64,000 nucleotides of DNA from Pseudobowmanella zhangzhouensis (GCF_042662685.1 NZ_JBHSYO010000004.1:248001-312000), one strand, 5' to 3'; shown: positions 1 through 9,287, numbered from the stretch's first letter. Notes: generated by a model not told the origin, from the letters alone. Numbers and translations: made by a program.

Positions 1-1215
1 CAAACCACAAATATACGCGCCGTACGTGCCGACCGCATAACCTAACACTGCTAATAGCACGCCGACCGGGGCGAGCGATGGATGAAACGCTGCCGCCACC
101 ACAGGGGCAGACGCTGCACCACCGACGTTAGCCTGACTACCCACTGCCATATAGAACACCGGCGCCTTAATAAACCAAGCCACAATCAGCATAAGCGATG
201 CATGCACCAGCATCCAGATTATGCCCATAACAAAGAATATGGGTGAGTCGGCAATTTTGGTGATATCCATATGCAAACCAATGGTCGCGACCAGAATATA
301 CACAAATACACTACCGATTTTTGACGCGCCGGCACGTTCCAGTTTGCTTGCCGGAGTAAATGACAGGCTGACACCAATGATGGTCGCAATAACGATTAGC
401 CAGAAAAATTTACTGTCCAGGCTAAAGTCTTTCAGTCCCGGGAAATTGGTACCGATGTACGGGGCAATATAATCTGCACCCCAATGGGCGATACCCATGG
501 CACCAATGCCGACAGCAATAATCAGCATCAGGTCATTCAGGGACGGAATTCGCGCGTGTTCGCGCTCGAACGCTTCGACTTTGACTTTAATGCGTTCGAT
601 AGACTGCACATCGGCACCGGTACGCGCATCAATTTGTTTGGCATTAGACGCCATCAGCAACAATACCGCCATCCACAGATTCGCGACGATAATATCTACC
701 GTTACCATCGCAGAGAAAATTTCGTTGCCGACCTGGAAGGTTTCTTTCATCGCCGCCTGATTGGCACCACCGCCAATCCAGCTACCGGCAATGGTGGTCA
801 TACCGCGCCACACCTGATCCGGGCCAAAGTTACCAATTGCCTCAGGTGCCACGGCCGAGATAATCAGCAACGCAATCGGCCCGCCGATCATAATGCCAAG
901 AGTACCCACTAAAAACATGATCAGTGCTTTGGGCCCCAGTGCGATGATGGATTTCATATCCAGACTCAGGGTCAGCAACACCAGACATGCTGGCAATAAA
1001 TAGCGCGATGCAAAGTAATACACTTTGGATGCATCGCCATCCACGATCCCCCAGGTATTGAGCAACGATGGAATGAAATAACACAGCAACAGTGCCGGAA
1101 CAAACTTATAAAATCCTGCAAATGACCGGTGTTGAGAGGTGTAAAAAATCCCCCCTAAGATCATCGCCAGCAGGCCCATCACGATGCCATCGTTGGTAAT
1201 CAGCGGTTCGTGCAT
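1..1215 (-). CDS. DUF819 family integral membrane protein (partial, C-terminus cut by window edge)
   Basis: Translating the minus strand from the ATG at 1215 gives 405 uninterrupted codons running off the left edge. The product is very hydrophobic, with about ten membrane segments, a cytosolic-looking charged linker near the middle (IERIKVKVEAFEREHARIP) and glycine/alanine-rich motifs such as GSWIGGGANQAA and GSQANVGGAASAPVVAA. These are features of the DUF819 (YjcL-like) family, which resembles transporters but has no settled substrate. The start is supported by AGGAG seven bases upstream. The family is about 400 residues long, so only a short tail is probably missing. It is the last gene on this strand in the window; an AT-rich spacer of about 215 bases separates it from sirB. 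Confidence 0.85.
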   Translation of the reverse strand, partial: MHEPLITNDGIVMGLLAMILGGIFYTSQHRSFAGFYKFVPALLLCYFIPSLLNTWGIVDGDASKVYYFASRYLLPACLVLLTLSLDMKSIIALGPKALIMFLVGTLGIMIGGPIALLIISAVAPEAIGNFGPDQVWRGMTTIAGSWIGGGANQAAMKETFQVGNEIFSAMVTVDIIVANLWMAVLLLMASNAKQIDARTGADVQSIERIKVKVEAFEREHARIPSLNDLMLIIAVGIGAMGIAHWGADYIAPYIGTNFPGLKDFSLDSKFFWLIVIATIIGVSLSFTPASKLERAGASKIGSVFVYILVATIGLHMDITKIADSPIFFVMGIIWMLVHASLMLIVAWFIKAPVFYMAVGSQANVGGAASAPVVAAAFHPSLAPVGVLLAVLGYAVGTYGAYICGL

Positions 1216-1431
1216 GAATTCTCCTTTTATAGTTGGGCACAAAAAATAACAGCTAAACTAGGATTAATGGCTTTCTTAACCTTTAACCATATGACTTTTA
1301 TATATTTTTATTTTGTAGCTGAAAAAAAAGATGCGCTAATAACTCTATCAATCGGGTAGTTTACCACTAATTTGTTAGAAGATCAGAAGGTCTGTGTTTA
1401 AAGCGTCGAATTAACCTAAAAGCCCTGGCGT

Positions 1432-1806
1432 TTAGCCCAGCAAAAAGGCCTGCTTAGTGGTGGCAAGATGCACAATTACTGCAATACATCCCAGTGCCGC
1501 CAGCATTGCCAGGAAACGCCCCAACGCCGTGCCATAATGCAAGGCCAGCGCGCCAAAACCTATGTAGCAGCAGATCAGCACGATTTTTTCCATCAACCAG
1601 CCCACCACGAAAGGATTGTAATGGAGCAGAACGCACAACCACACAGCCGTTAACAGCAGGGCAGTATCAATAACATGGGGGATCACGCGTGGCGCTCCTT
1701 TTTCAAAAAAACGCGAGCCAATCATGCGTGAGATAAAGCGAATGGATAACAACACCACACTGGTGAATACCAGAATCAGGTGTGAGAGTTTGGCAAGGTA
1801 ATACAT
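1432..1806 (-). CDS. sirB: SirB2-family small membrane protein
   Basis: This 124-residue protein has four predicted membrane segments and matches the SirB2 family (YchQ in E. coli). Its function is not biochemically defined; the name comes from an effect on Salmonella invasion gene expression. The call rests on the N-terminal pattern YYLAKLSHLILVFTSVVLLSIR shortened here to LAKLSHLILVF, the basic loop around FFEKGAPRVIPHVIDT, and location: in gammaproteobacteria sirB follows hemA-prfA-prmC, as here, with one response regulator gene between. It lies 15 bases downstream of that regulator gene and is probably co-transcribed with it. Confidence 0.85.
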   Translation of the reverse strand: MYYLAKLSHLILVFTSVVLLSIRFISRMIGSRFFEKGAPRVIPHVIDTALLLTAVWLCVLLHYNPFVVGWLMEKIVLICCYIGFGALALHYGTALGRFLAMLAALGCIAVIVHLATTKQAFLLG

Positions 1807-1821
1807 GCCGTGACGTCCTTA

Positions 1822-3336
1822 TTACTGATGTTCCGCGCGTATCTGCGAGGCAGCATCCTGCTGTGAGATTAAAAGTGTGACTAATTCCGGATCAAGTTGT
1901 TTGCCCGCCAACGCCTCAAGCCGTTGTAGTGCCTCAGGCATTGACATGTCGGGCTCGGCGCTGACTGTATTTTCTAAAGTAATCACAATTTGGGTAATGC
2001 GGGTTGCCAAAGCAATCGACTCGCCCTGTTTTTTGTTGGGACAGCCACTGCCGTCCCAGGCTTCACGAAATTCATTAGCTAATTGAGCGGCAAGGCGAAT
2101 AAAACCATATTGGCTGGTTTCCAGCGCCTGATTGGCAAACTGCCCTACTCCCAACGCCGTTGTATTGTCGGCACAGGGATCAAAATCGGTCAGTTCACTG
2201 CTATGACGCATATCAAAAATCGACACGGCCTGAGCTAACTCCTGCGCAGCAGCCTCTTCCATGCCAGCCTGCTTCGCAAGCAGTGTGGTCATGGCTTTTA
2301 AGCGCCGGGTTCTGGCATGCACGCCATGACCATTATTGGCCAGTAGATTAGCCAGATGCTCAATTAATAACTGCTGGCTCTGCTCGATTTCCTGACTGCG
2401 CAATATGTTATCGAACGCGATCTGTACATTCATGGCAAATAAATCGATGAGGTGTTTGTCCAGGTCATTCAAAGTTCGCTGCAATCCGGACATATACAGG
2501 ATCGCGCCACGCTGGGATTTACTCGCGCAGTAGGCCACCACATGATCTTCACCGTACACAATATCTTTACTGTTCAGCGCGGCCTTACAACTGTCCAGTT
2601 TATTGCCCTGCATCACTTCTTCCAACGGTTTACCCTGCAGGTCATTGAACTGACCACAGGCGGAAAACACATAGTAATGCTCGGCCTGAATATCACTGAT
2701 TGGCTTTGGCCCGGCCACAGCCGTCATATACACCGCTTCTTCTGTGCCGCCTAATAACGAGCTGAGCTGCTGAACAATACCCTCAATGAAACGTTCCAGC
2801 GAGCGCATGCTGAATAAGTTGGCGGATGCCTTAATGATTTTTTCCAGGCCACGGCGGTTCTCATCAATCACCACAATATCCCGATAAGAACGCAAGGTGG
2901 ATATGATCACAGTGAACAGCTTTTGTGCGGTGAGATCGGTCTTGGATTTGTAATCATTAATATCGTAATTGATGATTACATGCCGCTCCGGGGCCTGACC
3001 AGGCTGGCCGGTGCGCAAAATAATGCGGGTGTAATAGTTGTTCAGTTCTTCACGAATGTAGCGGGCAACATCGAGACCAGCGTGCTCGGTTTCCATCACC
3101 ACATCCAACAGGACTATGGCAATATCATCGTGCTCGGCTAAGACCTGTTTCGCTTCCGCGCCAGACATAGCGCCAAGAAATTCCAGACTACGATCCTGAA
3201 AAACAAAATCATTCAGGGCTAAACGGGTAACTGTGTGGATCTCTTTTTCGTCATCGACAATAAGAATCTTCCAGGACTTTTTCGGCACATCATCCAGTGC
3301 ATCATCCTGCTCATCGGCAAACAAAAAATCATCCAT
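1822..3336 (-). CDS. Response regulator with DUF3369 domain and degenerate HD-GYP-like C-terminus
   Basis: The 504-residue protein starts with a receiver domain (about residues 20-150): acidic pocket VDDE at 27-30, phospho-acceptor Asp78 in VLLDVV, and Lys in DYKSKTD. The middle (about 160-315) matches DUF3369, a GAF-like sensory region. The C-terminal 180 residues resemble an HD-GYP cyclic-di-GMP phosphodiesterase but with key residues lost: the helix after HGVHARTRR has IFDMRH where HDxGK is expected, and WDGSGCPNKKQGE carries GCP in place of GYP. So I expect phosphorylation-dependent signalling without phosphodiesterase activity. It sits 73 bases after prmC in the hemA operon. No cognate kinase is in the window. 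Confidence 0.85.
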   Translation of the reverse strand: MDDFLFADEQDDALDDVPKKSWKILIVDDEKEIHTVTRLALNDFVFQDRSLEFLGAMSGAEAKQVLAEHDDIAIVLLDVVMETEHAGLDVARYIREELNNYYTRIILRTGQPGQAPERHVIINYDINDYKSKTDLTAQKLFTVIISTLRSYRDIVVIDENRRGLEKIIKASANLFSMRSLERFIEGIVQQLSSLLGGTEEAVYMTAVAGPKPISDIQAEHYYVFSACGQFNDLQGKPLEEVMQGNKLDSCKAALNSKDIVYGEDHVVAYCASKSQRGAILYMSGLQRTLNDLDKHLIDLFAMNVQIAFDNILRSQEIEQSQQLLIEHLANLLANNGHGVHARTRRLKAMTTLLAKQAGMEEAAAQELAQAVSIFDMRHSSELTDFDPCADNTTALGVGQFANQALETSQYGFIRLAAQLANEFREAWDGSGCPNKKQGESIALATRITQIVITLENTVSAEPDMSMPEALQRLEALAGKQLDPELVTLLISQQDAASQIRAEHQ

Positions 3337-3409
3337 TCCCGTCCCCCTGCGCTTAAGTTCAAAAATACATCGACGCGTTTAAGCTACTGGCAATTGGCAA
3401 GAAAGGCAA

Positions 3410-4243
3410 TTATCTAATTGCGCTGGTGACTCTGGGCAGATTGGCTAAATCGTTAAAGTGACGAATTTGGCGATAACCATGGGTTTGCAGGCAATCTGCT
3501 ACTGCAGCCGCCTGATTAAACCCATGCTCAAACATAATAACGCCGTTTTCGCTGAGATAATCACGCGCCGCCGCGCAAATCTGTCGAATATCATCCATGC
3601 CATCGTGTCCGGCAGTCAGTGCGCTGCGCGGCTCAAACACCACATCACCCTGAATCAGATATTCGCTGTTGTCTTCCACGTAAGGCGGATTAGACACAAT
3701 CAAATCAAAACGTTGCGATTCGACTGCACTGAACCAATCACTGTGCATGAAAGTAACATTCGGGATCTGATGTGCCTGTTGATTTGCCGTTGCCAGTGTT
3801 ACTGCGGCGGGAATGCGATCCACCCCAGTGAGTTGCCAACCGGGCCGTTCACTGGCTAAAGCCAACGCAATCGCGCCAGTGCCAGTGCCTAAATCCAACA
3901 CACTGGCCTGTTCGGGCAACGGTAATGCCAGTGCCTGTTCAACCAGTAACTCGGTTTCCGGGCGCGGGATCAACGTCGTGTTATTAACCGCCAGGCGTAA
4001 CGTCCAGAAATCGCGGTAGCCGAGTAAATGCGCCACCGGATGACCGTCGCGGCGCTGTGCAATTAACTCAAAATAGGCCTGCTGCTGGGCCAGCGACAGG
4101 GTTTTATCTGGCCAGGTATGTAAATACGCCGGGGGACAATCCAGTATGTGGCAAAGTAACAGGCGCGCATCCAGCGCAGCGCTATCACTTGCAAACAGCG
4201 CCGCTTTAGCCTCAGCCAGCGCGGCAACAATGCTCAGACTCAC
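3410..4243 (-). CDS. prmC: Peptide chain release factor N5-glutamine methyltransferase
   Basis: PrmC (HemK) methylates the glutamine of the GGQ motif of release factors RF1 and RF2 using S-adenosylmethionine. The 277-residue protein has the N-terminal helical domain (RLLLCHIL... HPVAHLLGYRDFW), the SAM-binding motif DLGTGTGAIALALA, and the catalytic NPPY motif in IVSNPPYVEDNSEYL. The start ATG overlaps the stop of prfA in an ATGA, so the enzyme is translationally coupled to its substrate RF1. Length and neighbourhood are those of the family; the assignment is secure. Confidence 0.97.
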   Translation of the reverse strand: MSLSIVAALAEAKAALFASDSAALDARLLLCHILDCPPAYLHTWPDKTLSLAQQQAYFELIAQRRDGHPVAHLLGYRDFWTLRLAVNNTTLIPRPETELLVEQALALPLPEQASVLDLGTGTGAIALALASERPGWQLTGVDRIPAAVTLATANQQAHQIPNVTFMHSDWFSAVESQRFDLIVSNPPYVEDNSEYLIQGDVVFEPRSALTAGHDGMDDIRQICAAARDYLSENGVIMFEHGFNQAAAVADCLQTHGYRQIRHFNDLANLPRVTSAIR

Positions 4244-5328
4244 TGCTCACCCGACAGTGAAGCCAGCAAGTCAGCCTGGTGCTCTTGCATAATTGGCTGG
4301 AACAGCCCTTCCAAATCGCCCTGCATCACCTCATCCAGTTTATACAGGGTCAGGTTGATGCGGTGATCAGTTACACGCCCCTGTGGGTAGTTATAAGTGC
4401 GGATCCGCTCGGAACGGTCACCACTGCCGACCAATAATTTACGTGTGCTGGCTTCTTCACGGTCGCGTTTATCCTGCTCCAGCTGATTTAACCGCGCCTG
4501 TAACACGGACATGGCCTTAGCGCGGTTTTTATGCTGCGAACGTTCGTCCTGACATTCCACCACAATACCGGTTGGCAGGTGGGTAACCCGAATTGCCGAG
4601 TCGGTTTTGTTAACGTGCTGACCACCGGCACCACTGGCGCGGAAAGTATCGACGCGTAAGTCCGCCGGGTTAATCGTAATTGCTTCGGACTCCGGGATCT
4701 CTGGCAGTACTGCCACGGTACAGGCCGAGGTATGAATACGTCCCTGGGATTCGGTTTCCGGTACGCGCTGGACGCGGTGACCACCGGACTCAAACTTCAT
4801 AATGCCGTACACGCCCTCGCCGACTACATTGGCGATAATTTCTTTATAGCCACCGTGCTCGCCTTCATTACAGCTAACCAGCTCCACGCGCCAGCCGCGG
4901 CCTTCTGAATAACGGCTATACATACGGAACAAATCACCAGCGAAAATGGCGGCTTCGTCCCCACCGGCGCCGGCACGGATTTCCAAAAAGCAGTTGTTAT
5001 CGTCATTGGGATCTTTTGGCAGCAACAGGATCTGCAGTTCCTGCTCCAGATTGGCCATTGTTTCTTTGGCCTGCTGTATCTCATCCTTTGCCATGGCACG
5101 CATTTCAGCGTCATCTTCTTGCAGCATCTCTTCGGCACTGGTCAAATCTTCGGCCGCCTGCTGATAATCACGAAAACACTTTACCGTGTCTTCCAGTTGC
5201 GCATATTCCTTCGACAGCGCACGAAAACGCTCCTGATTACCGATAACGTCAGGATCGCTTAATAACGCCTGCACTTCCTCAAACCGTTCGGCTAACGACT
5301 CTAATTTACGAATTACGCTGTCTTTCAT
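4240..5328 (-). CDS. prfA: Peptide chain release factor 1
   Basis: RF1 recognises UAA and UAG and triggers peptidyl-tRNA hydrolysis in the cytosolic ribosome. The 362-residue protein has the GGQ loop (SGAGGQHVNKTDS) that is modified by PrmC, and the stop-codon recognition tripeptide PxT, here PET, in RVPETESQGRIHTS. The C-terminal GSGDRSERIRTYNYPQGRV is also typical. It lies between hemA (26 bases upstream) and prmC (4-base overlap), the usual gammaproteobacterial order. The ATG start follows a short gap containing AGGAACAC. Confidence 0.98.
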   Translation of the reverse strand: MKDSVIRKLESLAERFEEVQALLSDPDVIGNQERFRALSKEYAQLEDTVKCFRDYQQAAEDLTSAEEMLQEDDAEMRAMAKDEIQQAKETMANLEQELQILLLPKDPNDDNNCFLEIRAGAGGDEAAIFAGDLFRMYSRYSEGRGWRVELVSCNEGEHGGYKEIIANVVGEGVYGIMKFESGGHRVQRVPETESQGRIHTSACTVAVLPEIPESEAITINPADLRVDTFRASGAGGQHVNKTDSAIRVTHLPTGIVVECQDERSQHKNRAKAMSVLQARLNQLEQDKRDREEASTRKLLVGSGDRSERIRTYNYPQGRVTDHRINLTLYKLDEVMQGDLEGLFQPIMQEHQADLLASLSGEQ

Positions 5329-5354
5329 AGTGTTCCTGTGTGATCAAACGAGGT

Positions 5355-6614
5355 TTATTGCTCGTCCAGACCGAGTGACTTTCTTAAGACTGCCAATGCC
5401 TGCTGGTCATCAGCGGCGGCAGCCTGTTTAATCGCCTGAGTGGGCGCATGAATTAAGTTGTTTGTCAGTTTAGACGCCAGTTCCGTGATTATCTGCGAAG
5501 GTTGCGCACCTTCCTGTAATTGATTCAGCGCCCGTTCTAACAAACGTTGCTTGGCCTGCTCGGCACTTTTACGATAATCCAGTAACAAATCCAGTGAACT
5601 CTGCGCCCGTTGCCATTCAATAAACTGCTGTACCTGGGCCTCGAGGATTACCTCAGCCTGACGCGCGGCTTCTTCACGATTGGCCACATTCTGCTGCACA
5701 ATTTTTTGCAGGTTATCCACGCTGTACAGGTAGGCATCACCCAATTCATCTACCTGTGGCTCAATGTCCCGCGGTACGGCAAGGTCAAGCAGCAACATGG
5801 GTTTATAGCGGCGACGTTTTAACGCACTTTCCACCACGCCTTTACCTAAGATAGGTAACTGGCTGGCAGTAGAACTGATCACAATATCCGCCTCATGCAA
5901 GCGCTCAGGCACTTGCGCCAGAGTGATAGCCTCGGCATCAAGACTCTGTGCCAGCTCTTCTGCGCGGCTCACCGTGCGGTTGGCCACTAAAATTTTGCTG
6001 ACATGCTGTTCTTTGAGGTGCTTGGCCACCAATTCGATGGTTTCACCGGCGCCAATAAGCAAGACTTTGTTTTTATGCAGATCGGCAAAGATATGTTTGG
6101 CCAGTTGCACCGCAGCAAATGCCACAGAAACGGCGTTGGCACCAATATCTGTCTCGGTACGAATGCGCTTGGCGGTAGCAAAACTGTGCTGAAACAAGCG
6201 GTCAAAAAATCCGCTGATATTGCCACTATGTTTGGCCTGGCCGAATGCCTGTTTTAACTGGCCGAAAATCTGCGGTTCGCCCAGCACCATAGAATCCAGC
6301 CCGGCGGCGACGCGAATTAAATGACGCACGGCATCGGCATCATGGTGCTGATAACTTTGTCCATCCAGCGCCTGCGCTGGTACATCATGGAACTGACCAA
6401 TCCAGTGACGTAACTCTTCCGCATTTAATGCATCATCACCAAAACAATACAATTCGGTGCGATTACAGGTGGACAGAATGACAGACTCACTACAACGGGT
6501 ATTTTCCAGCAACGACTGATAGGCAACCGCCATCTGCTCAGGCGCAAACGCAACCTTTTCGCGAATTTCTACCGGGGCGGTTTTGTGGTTAATACCCAGA
6601 ACGATCAGACTCAT
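5355..6614 (-). CDS. hemA: Glutamyl-tRNA reductase
   Basis: HemA reduces glutamyl-tRNA(Glu) to glutamate-1-semialdehyde with NADPH, the first committed step of the C5 haem pathway. The 419-residue sequence begins with the family signature INHKTAPVEIREKVAF. The catalytic cysteine is Cys50 in LSTCNRTELY. A Rossmann NADPH domain follows (VLLIGAGETIELVAKHL, about 185-205), and then the helical dimerisation domain. It is the first gene of the minus-strand operon with prfA and prmC and diverges from lolB across 139 bases, the classical hemA/lolB arrangement. Confidence 0.98.
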   Translation of the reverse strand: MSLIVLGINHKTAPVEIREKVAFAPEQMAVAYQSLLENTRCSESVILSTCNRTELYCFGDDALNAEELRHWIGQFHDVPAQALDGQSYQHHDADAVRHLIRVAAGLDSMVLGEPQIFGQLKQAFGQAKHSGNISGFFDRLFQHSFATAKRIRTETDIGANAVSVAFAAVQLAKHIFADLHKNKVLLIGAGETIELVAKHLKEQHVSKILVANRTVSRAEELAQSLDAEAITLAQVPERLHEADIVISSTASQLPILGKGVVESALKRRRYKPMLLLDLAVPRDIEPQVDELGDAYLYSVDNLQKIVQQNVANREEAARQAEVILEAQVQQFIEWQRAQSSLDLLLDYRKSAEQAKQRLLERALNQLQEGAQPSQIITELASKLTNNLIHAPTQAIKQAAAADDQQALAVLRKSLGLDEQ

Positions 6615-6673
6615 GGGGCGTGCTTGCTGGCCTTTATTAGTAGCGTTATTGCCGGATTTATTTTCAGCGCGGC

Positions 6674-6702
6674 ATTGTACGCAAAAGGTGAAACTATTGA
6701 AA
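6674..6702 (-). promoter_or_regulatory. Candidate hemA promoter
   Basis: Read on the minus strand, TTTCAA (6702-6697) is followed after 17 bases by TACAAT (6679-6674), about 60 bases before the hemA ATG. The -10 matches sigma-70 well and the -35 poorly. This is a reading by eye in the hemA/lolB divergent spacer. Confidence 0.35.
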
Positions 6703-6753
6703 GCATCTGCCTGCTTGTGTTCCCATATAGGCCTTATTCAACAGGGATGCCCT

Positions 6754-7326
6754 ATGCGATTACTTTTCGCTTTGCTGATTTTGCTCGCGCTGACGGCCTG
6801 TCAGGCGCCGCGTGCAGTGCGCCTCAATGCCGACTCCGAAGCACACCAGACCCAGTTAACCACATTACAAATCTGGCAAATCAGCGGCCGTATTTTGTAT
6901 AAAGACGCCAACGAAAAACACAGTGCTTATATCAGTTGGCAGCAAAATCAGGACGATTTTGATATGGCTATTACCACGCTTATCGGCACCCGTGTAATGG
7001 GCCTGAGCCAGCGTCAAAACCTGGCCACCCTGACGCTGGATGATGGCGAATATCAGGATACCCAGACTGAAAATCTGCTATGGCGCCTGACCGGCTGGCA
7101 TTTACCCACAAGCCAGTTGCCACAATGGCTCAAGGGGCAATTCAACGGTTACGCGGCACCTTCTTTTGCCCCTGAAGGCTGGTTACAAAGCCTGACTGCC
7201 GATAACTGGCAAATACAATACAGCGACTACCGGATTGTCGATGGGGTTGTACTGCCCCATCACATCACGCTCATAGATAATCAACGTTCAATCAAAATAA
7301 AAATCAGCCAATGGACACTCAATTAA
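6754..7326 (+). CDS. lolB: Outer membrane lipoprotein receptor LolB
   Basis: LolB accepts lipoproteins from periplasmic LolA and inserts them into the outer membrane. The 190-residue reading starts at the ATG of MRLLFALLILLALTACQ, which gives a short lipoprotein signal peptide with lipobox LTAC. The open frame continues upstream into the hemA region, but that extension would put a non-signal segment before the lipobox. The body (WQISGRILYKDANEKHSAYISW; TTLIGTRVMGLSQ) follows the LolB beta-barrel pattern. It lies opposite hemA and just before ispE, the standard order, and its stop codon overlaps the ispE start region. Confidence 0.93.
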   Translation: MRLLFALLILLALTACQAPRAVRLNADSEAHQTQLTTLQIWQISGRILYKDANEKHSAYISWQQNQDDFDMAITTLIGTRVMGLSQRQNLATLTLDDGEYQDTQTENLLWRLTGWHLPTSQLPQWLKGQFNGYAAPSFAPEGWLQSLTADNWQIQYSDYRIVDGVVLPHHITLIDNQRSIKIKISQWTLN

Positions 7327-8174
7327 TGCGCTGGCCGGCGCCTGCCAAACTTAACCTGTTTTTACACATTTTGGGTCGCTTACCCAATGGCTATCATCAG
7401 TTGCAATCGCTGTTTCAGATGCTCGATTTTGGCGATGAGTTGACCTTTGAGATAAATCCAAACGGCATGATTTGCATGCGTGAACCGTTAGCGGGTGTCA
7501 ATGACGAAGATAACCTGATTATCCGCGCAGCACGTTTGCTGCAGCAGCGTAGCCAAAGTCCGCTGGGCGTGACTATTGGCCTGACCAAGCGTTTACCTAT
7601 GGGCGGTGGCATTGGCGGCGGCTCATCTGATGCAGCGACTACCCTGCTGGCACTCAATTATTTATGGCAAACTGGTTTAAGCGAAGATGAACTGGCTGAA
7701 CTGGGGTTAACCCTCGGCGCAGATGTACCGGTTTTTATACGCGGACGCACGGCTTTTGCCAACGGCGTGGGAGAGCAATTAATCCCGCTGCCACAGCCTG
7801 AATATTACTATGTGGTACTGGCTCCCAATTGCCACGTGAGCACCGCGGAAGTCTTTGGTTATGCGGATTTGCCGCGTAATACACAGCCTATTGGGCCAGA
7901 ACGTTACGACTTTGACACCACCCGAAATGATTGTCAGGAAAGGGTTTTTGCCCTGTATCCCGAAGTTGCAAACGCCTTTGGCTGGTTGTTAGAATACGCG
8001 CCGTCGCGCATGACGGGCACAGGGGCATGTGTATTTGCCCGCTTTACGGATCGTCAGCAAGCAGAAGAATGCTTTGCCGCCCGTCCGACACATTTAGGTG
8101 GTTTTGTCGCAAAAGGCGTTAATGAATCACCAGTAATTACCTTACTGGCAACCCTGCAGGAAAAGAGCAAATAG
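7311..8174 (+). CDS. ispE: 4-diphosphocytidyl-2-C-methyl-D-erythritol kinase
   Basis: IspE phosphorylates CDP-methylerythritol with ATP in the non-mevalonate isoprenoid pathway. This GHMP-family kinase shows the N-terminal WPAPAKLNLFLHI, the glycine-rich ATP loop PMGGGIGGGSSDAA, and the C-terminal GTGACVFARF. The ATG at 7311 (MDTQLMRW) overlaps lolB by 16 bases; the ATG at 7326 (MRWPAPAK) would overlap by a single base and is an equally plausible start, since neither has a strong ribosome-binding site. It is followed by prs after 131 bases, as in enterics. Confidence 0.96.
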   Translation: MDTQLMRWPAPAKLNLFLHILGRLPNGYHQLQSLFQMLDFGDELTFEINPNGMICMREPLAGVNDEDNLIIRAARLLQQRSQSPLGVTIGLTKRLPMGGGIGGGSSDAATTLLALNYLWQTGLSEDELAELGLTLGADVPVFIRGRTAFANGVGEQLIPLPQPEYYYVVLAPNCHVSTAEVFGYADLPRNTQPIGPERYDFDTTRNDCQERVFALYPEVANAFGWLLEYAPSRMTGTGACVFARFTDRQQAEECFAARPTHLGGFVAKGVNESPVITLLATLQEKSK

Positions 8175-8183
8175 GCAGGGAAA

Positions 8184-8264
8184 ATGAGCAATAACGACCG
8201 CATGATGCACGGCGCATCAGCAGGAATTTTACTTACAACCGGCTATGCTACATGGCGGGTATGA
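8184..8264 (+). CDS. Possible 26-codon leader ORF upstream of prs
   Basis: An ATG at 8184, preceded by AGGG at a spacing of five bases, opens a 26-codon frame (MSNNDRMMHGASAGILLTTG...) ending at TGA 8262-8264. It lies wholly between ispE and prs and contains a small hairpin (TGATGC 8203-8208 with GCATCA 8214-8219). I recognise no family. It could be a leader peptide, the edge of a regulatory RNA, or chance. Confidence 0.25.
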   Translation: MSNNDRMMHGASAGILLTTGYATWRV

Positions 8265-8305
8265 CAATTTGATGAAAGCGTAAACCACCAACCGAGGATC
8301 ACAAC

Positions 8306-9253
8306 GTGCCAGATATGAAGCTCTTTGCAGGTAATGCCGTACCCGAGCTTGCTCAGAAAATCGCCGACCGCTTGTACACCAAACTAGGACACGCCAGTGT
8401 CGGACGATTCAGTGACGGTGAAATCAGCGTCGAGATCCATGAAAACGTCCGCGGCTCCGATGTCTTTATCCTCCAATCTACCTGTGCTCCTACCAACGAT
8501 AACCTGATGGAATTAATTGTGATGATCGACGCCCTGCGTCGCGCATCGGCAGGCCGTATTACTGCGGTTATTCCTTACTTTGGTTATGCCCGTCAGGACC
8601 GTCGTGTGCGTTCTGCGCGTGTACCGATTACCTCTCGTGTGGTAGCTGACTTTTTGTCTAACGTCGGGGTTGACCGCGTTCTGACCGTTGACCTGCACGC
8701 CGAGCAGATCCAGGGTTTCTTCGATGTACCGGTAGATAACGCCTTTGGTACGCCAATTCTGCTGGAAGACATCCGCAGCCGTCAGTGGGATAACCCGGTG
8801 GTGGTATCGCCTGATATTGGTGGTGTGGTACGTGCCCGCGCTTTGGCTAAGTTACTCAACGATTTGGATTTGGCGATTATCGACAAACGTCGTCCACAGG
8901 CCAACGTGGCTCAGGTAATGCACATTATCGGTGATGTATCCGGCCGCGATTGTATTATCGTCGACGATATGATTGATACTGGTGGCACCCTGTGTAAAGC
9001 CGCCGCTGCGCTTAAGGCTGCGGGTGCGAAACGCGTATTTGCTTACGCTACCCACCCGGTATTCAGTGGAAACGCGGTTGAAAATCTGAAAAATTCAGAG
9101 CTGGATGAAATCGTCGTGACCGACAGTATCCCGCTAACGGACGAAATGCAGAAACTGAACAAAGTCCGTCAGTTAACCCTGTCGAATATGCTGGCCGAAG
9201 CTATCCGCCGGGTGAGCAACGAAGAGTCTATCTCTGCGATGTTCGAATACTAA
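8306..9253 (+). CDS. prs: Ribose-phosphate pyrophosphokinase (PRPP synthetase)
   Basis: Prs makes phosphoribosyl pyrophosphate from ribose 5-phosphate and ATP for nucleotide, histidine and NAD synthesis. The 315-residue protein is nearly colinear with E. coli Prs: it has KLFAGNAVPELAQKI at the start, the YFGYARQDRR ATP loop, the metal-binding VDLHAEQIQGFFD, and the PRPP-binding VDDMIDTGGT. Translation probably starts at the GTG at 8306 (reads V/M-PDMKLF), matching E. coli, where the mature form begins PDMK; the ATG at 8315 is the alternative. A strong hairpin terminator follows directly. Confidence 0.98.
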   Translation: MPDMKLFAGNAVPELAQKIADRLYTKLGHASVGRFSDGEISVEIHENVRGSDVFILQSTCAPTNDNLMELIVMIDALRRASAGRITAVIPYFGYARQDRRVRSARVPITSRVVADFLSNVGVDRVLTVDLHAEQIQGFFDVPVDNAFGTPILLEDIRSRQWDNPVVVSPDIGGVVRARALAKLLNDLDLAIIDKRRPQANVAQVMHIIGDVSGRDCIIVDDMIDTGGTLCKAAAALKAAGAKRVFAYATHPVFSGNAVENLKNSELDEIVVTDSIPLTDEMQKLNKVRQLTLSNMLAEAIRRVSNEESISAMFEY

Positions 9254-9263
9254 GAGATAAACA

Positions 9264-9287
9264 GGGCTGTCAATCGACAGCCCTTTT
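9264..9287 (+). terminator. Rho-independent terminator of prs
   Basis: GGGCTGTC (9264-9271), loop AATC, GACAGCCC (9276-9283), then TTTT. It is a perfect 8-bp stem, 11 bases after the prs stop. Confidence 0.9.
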
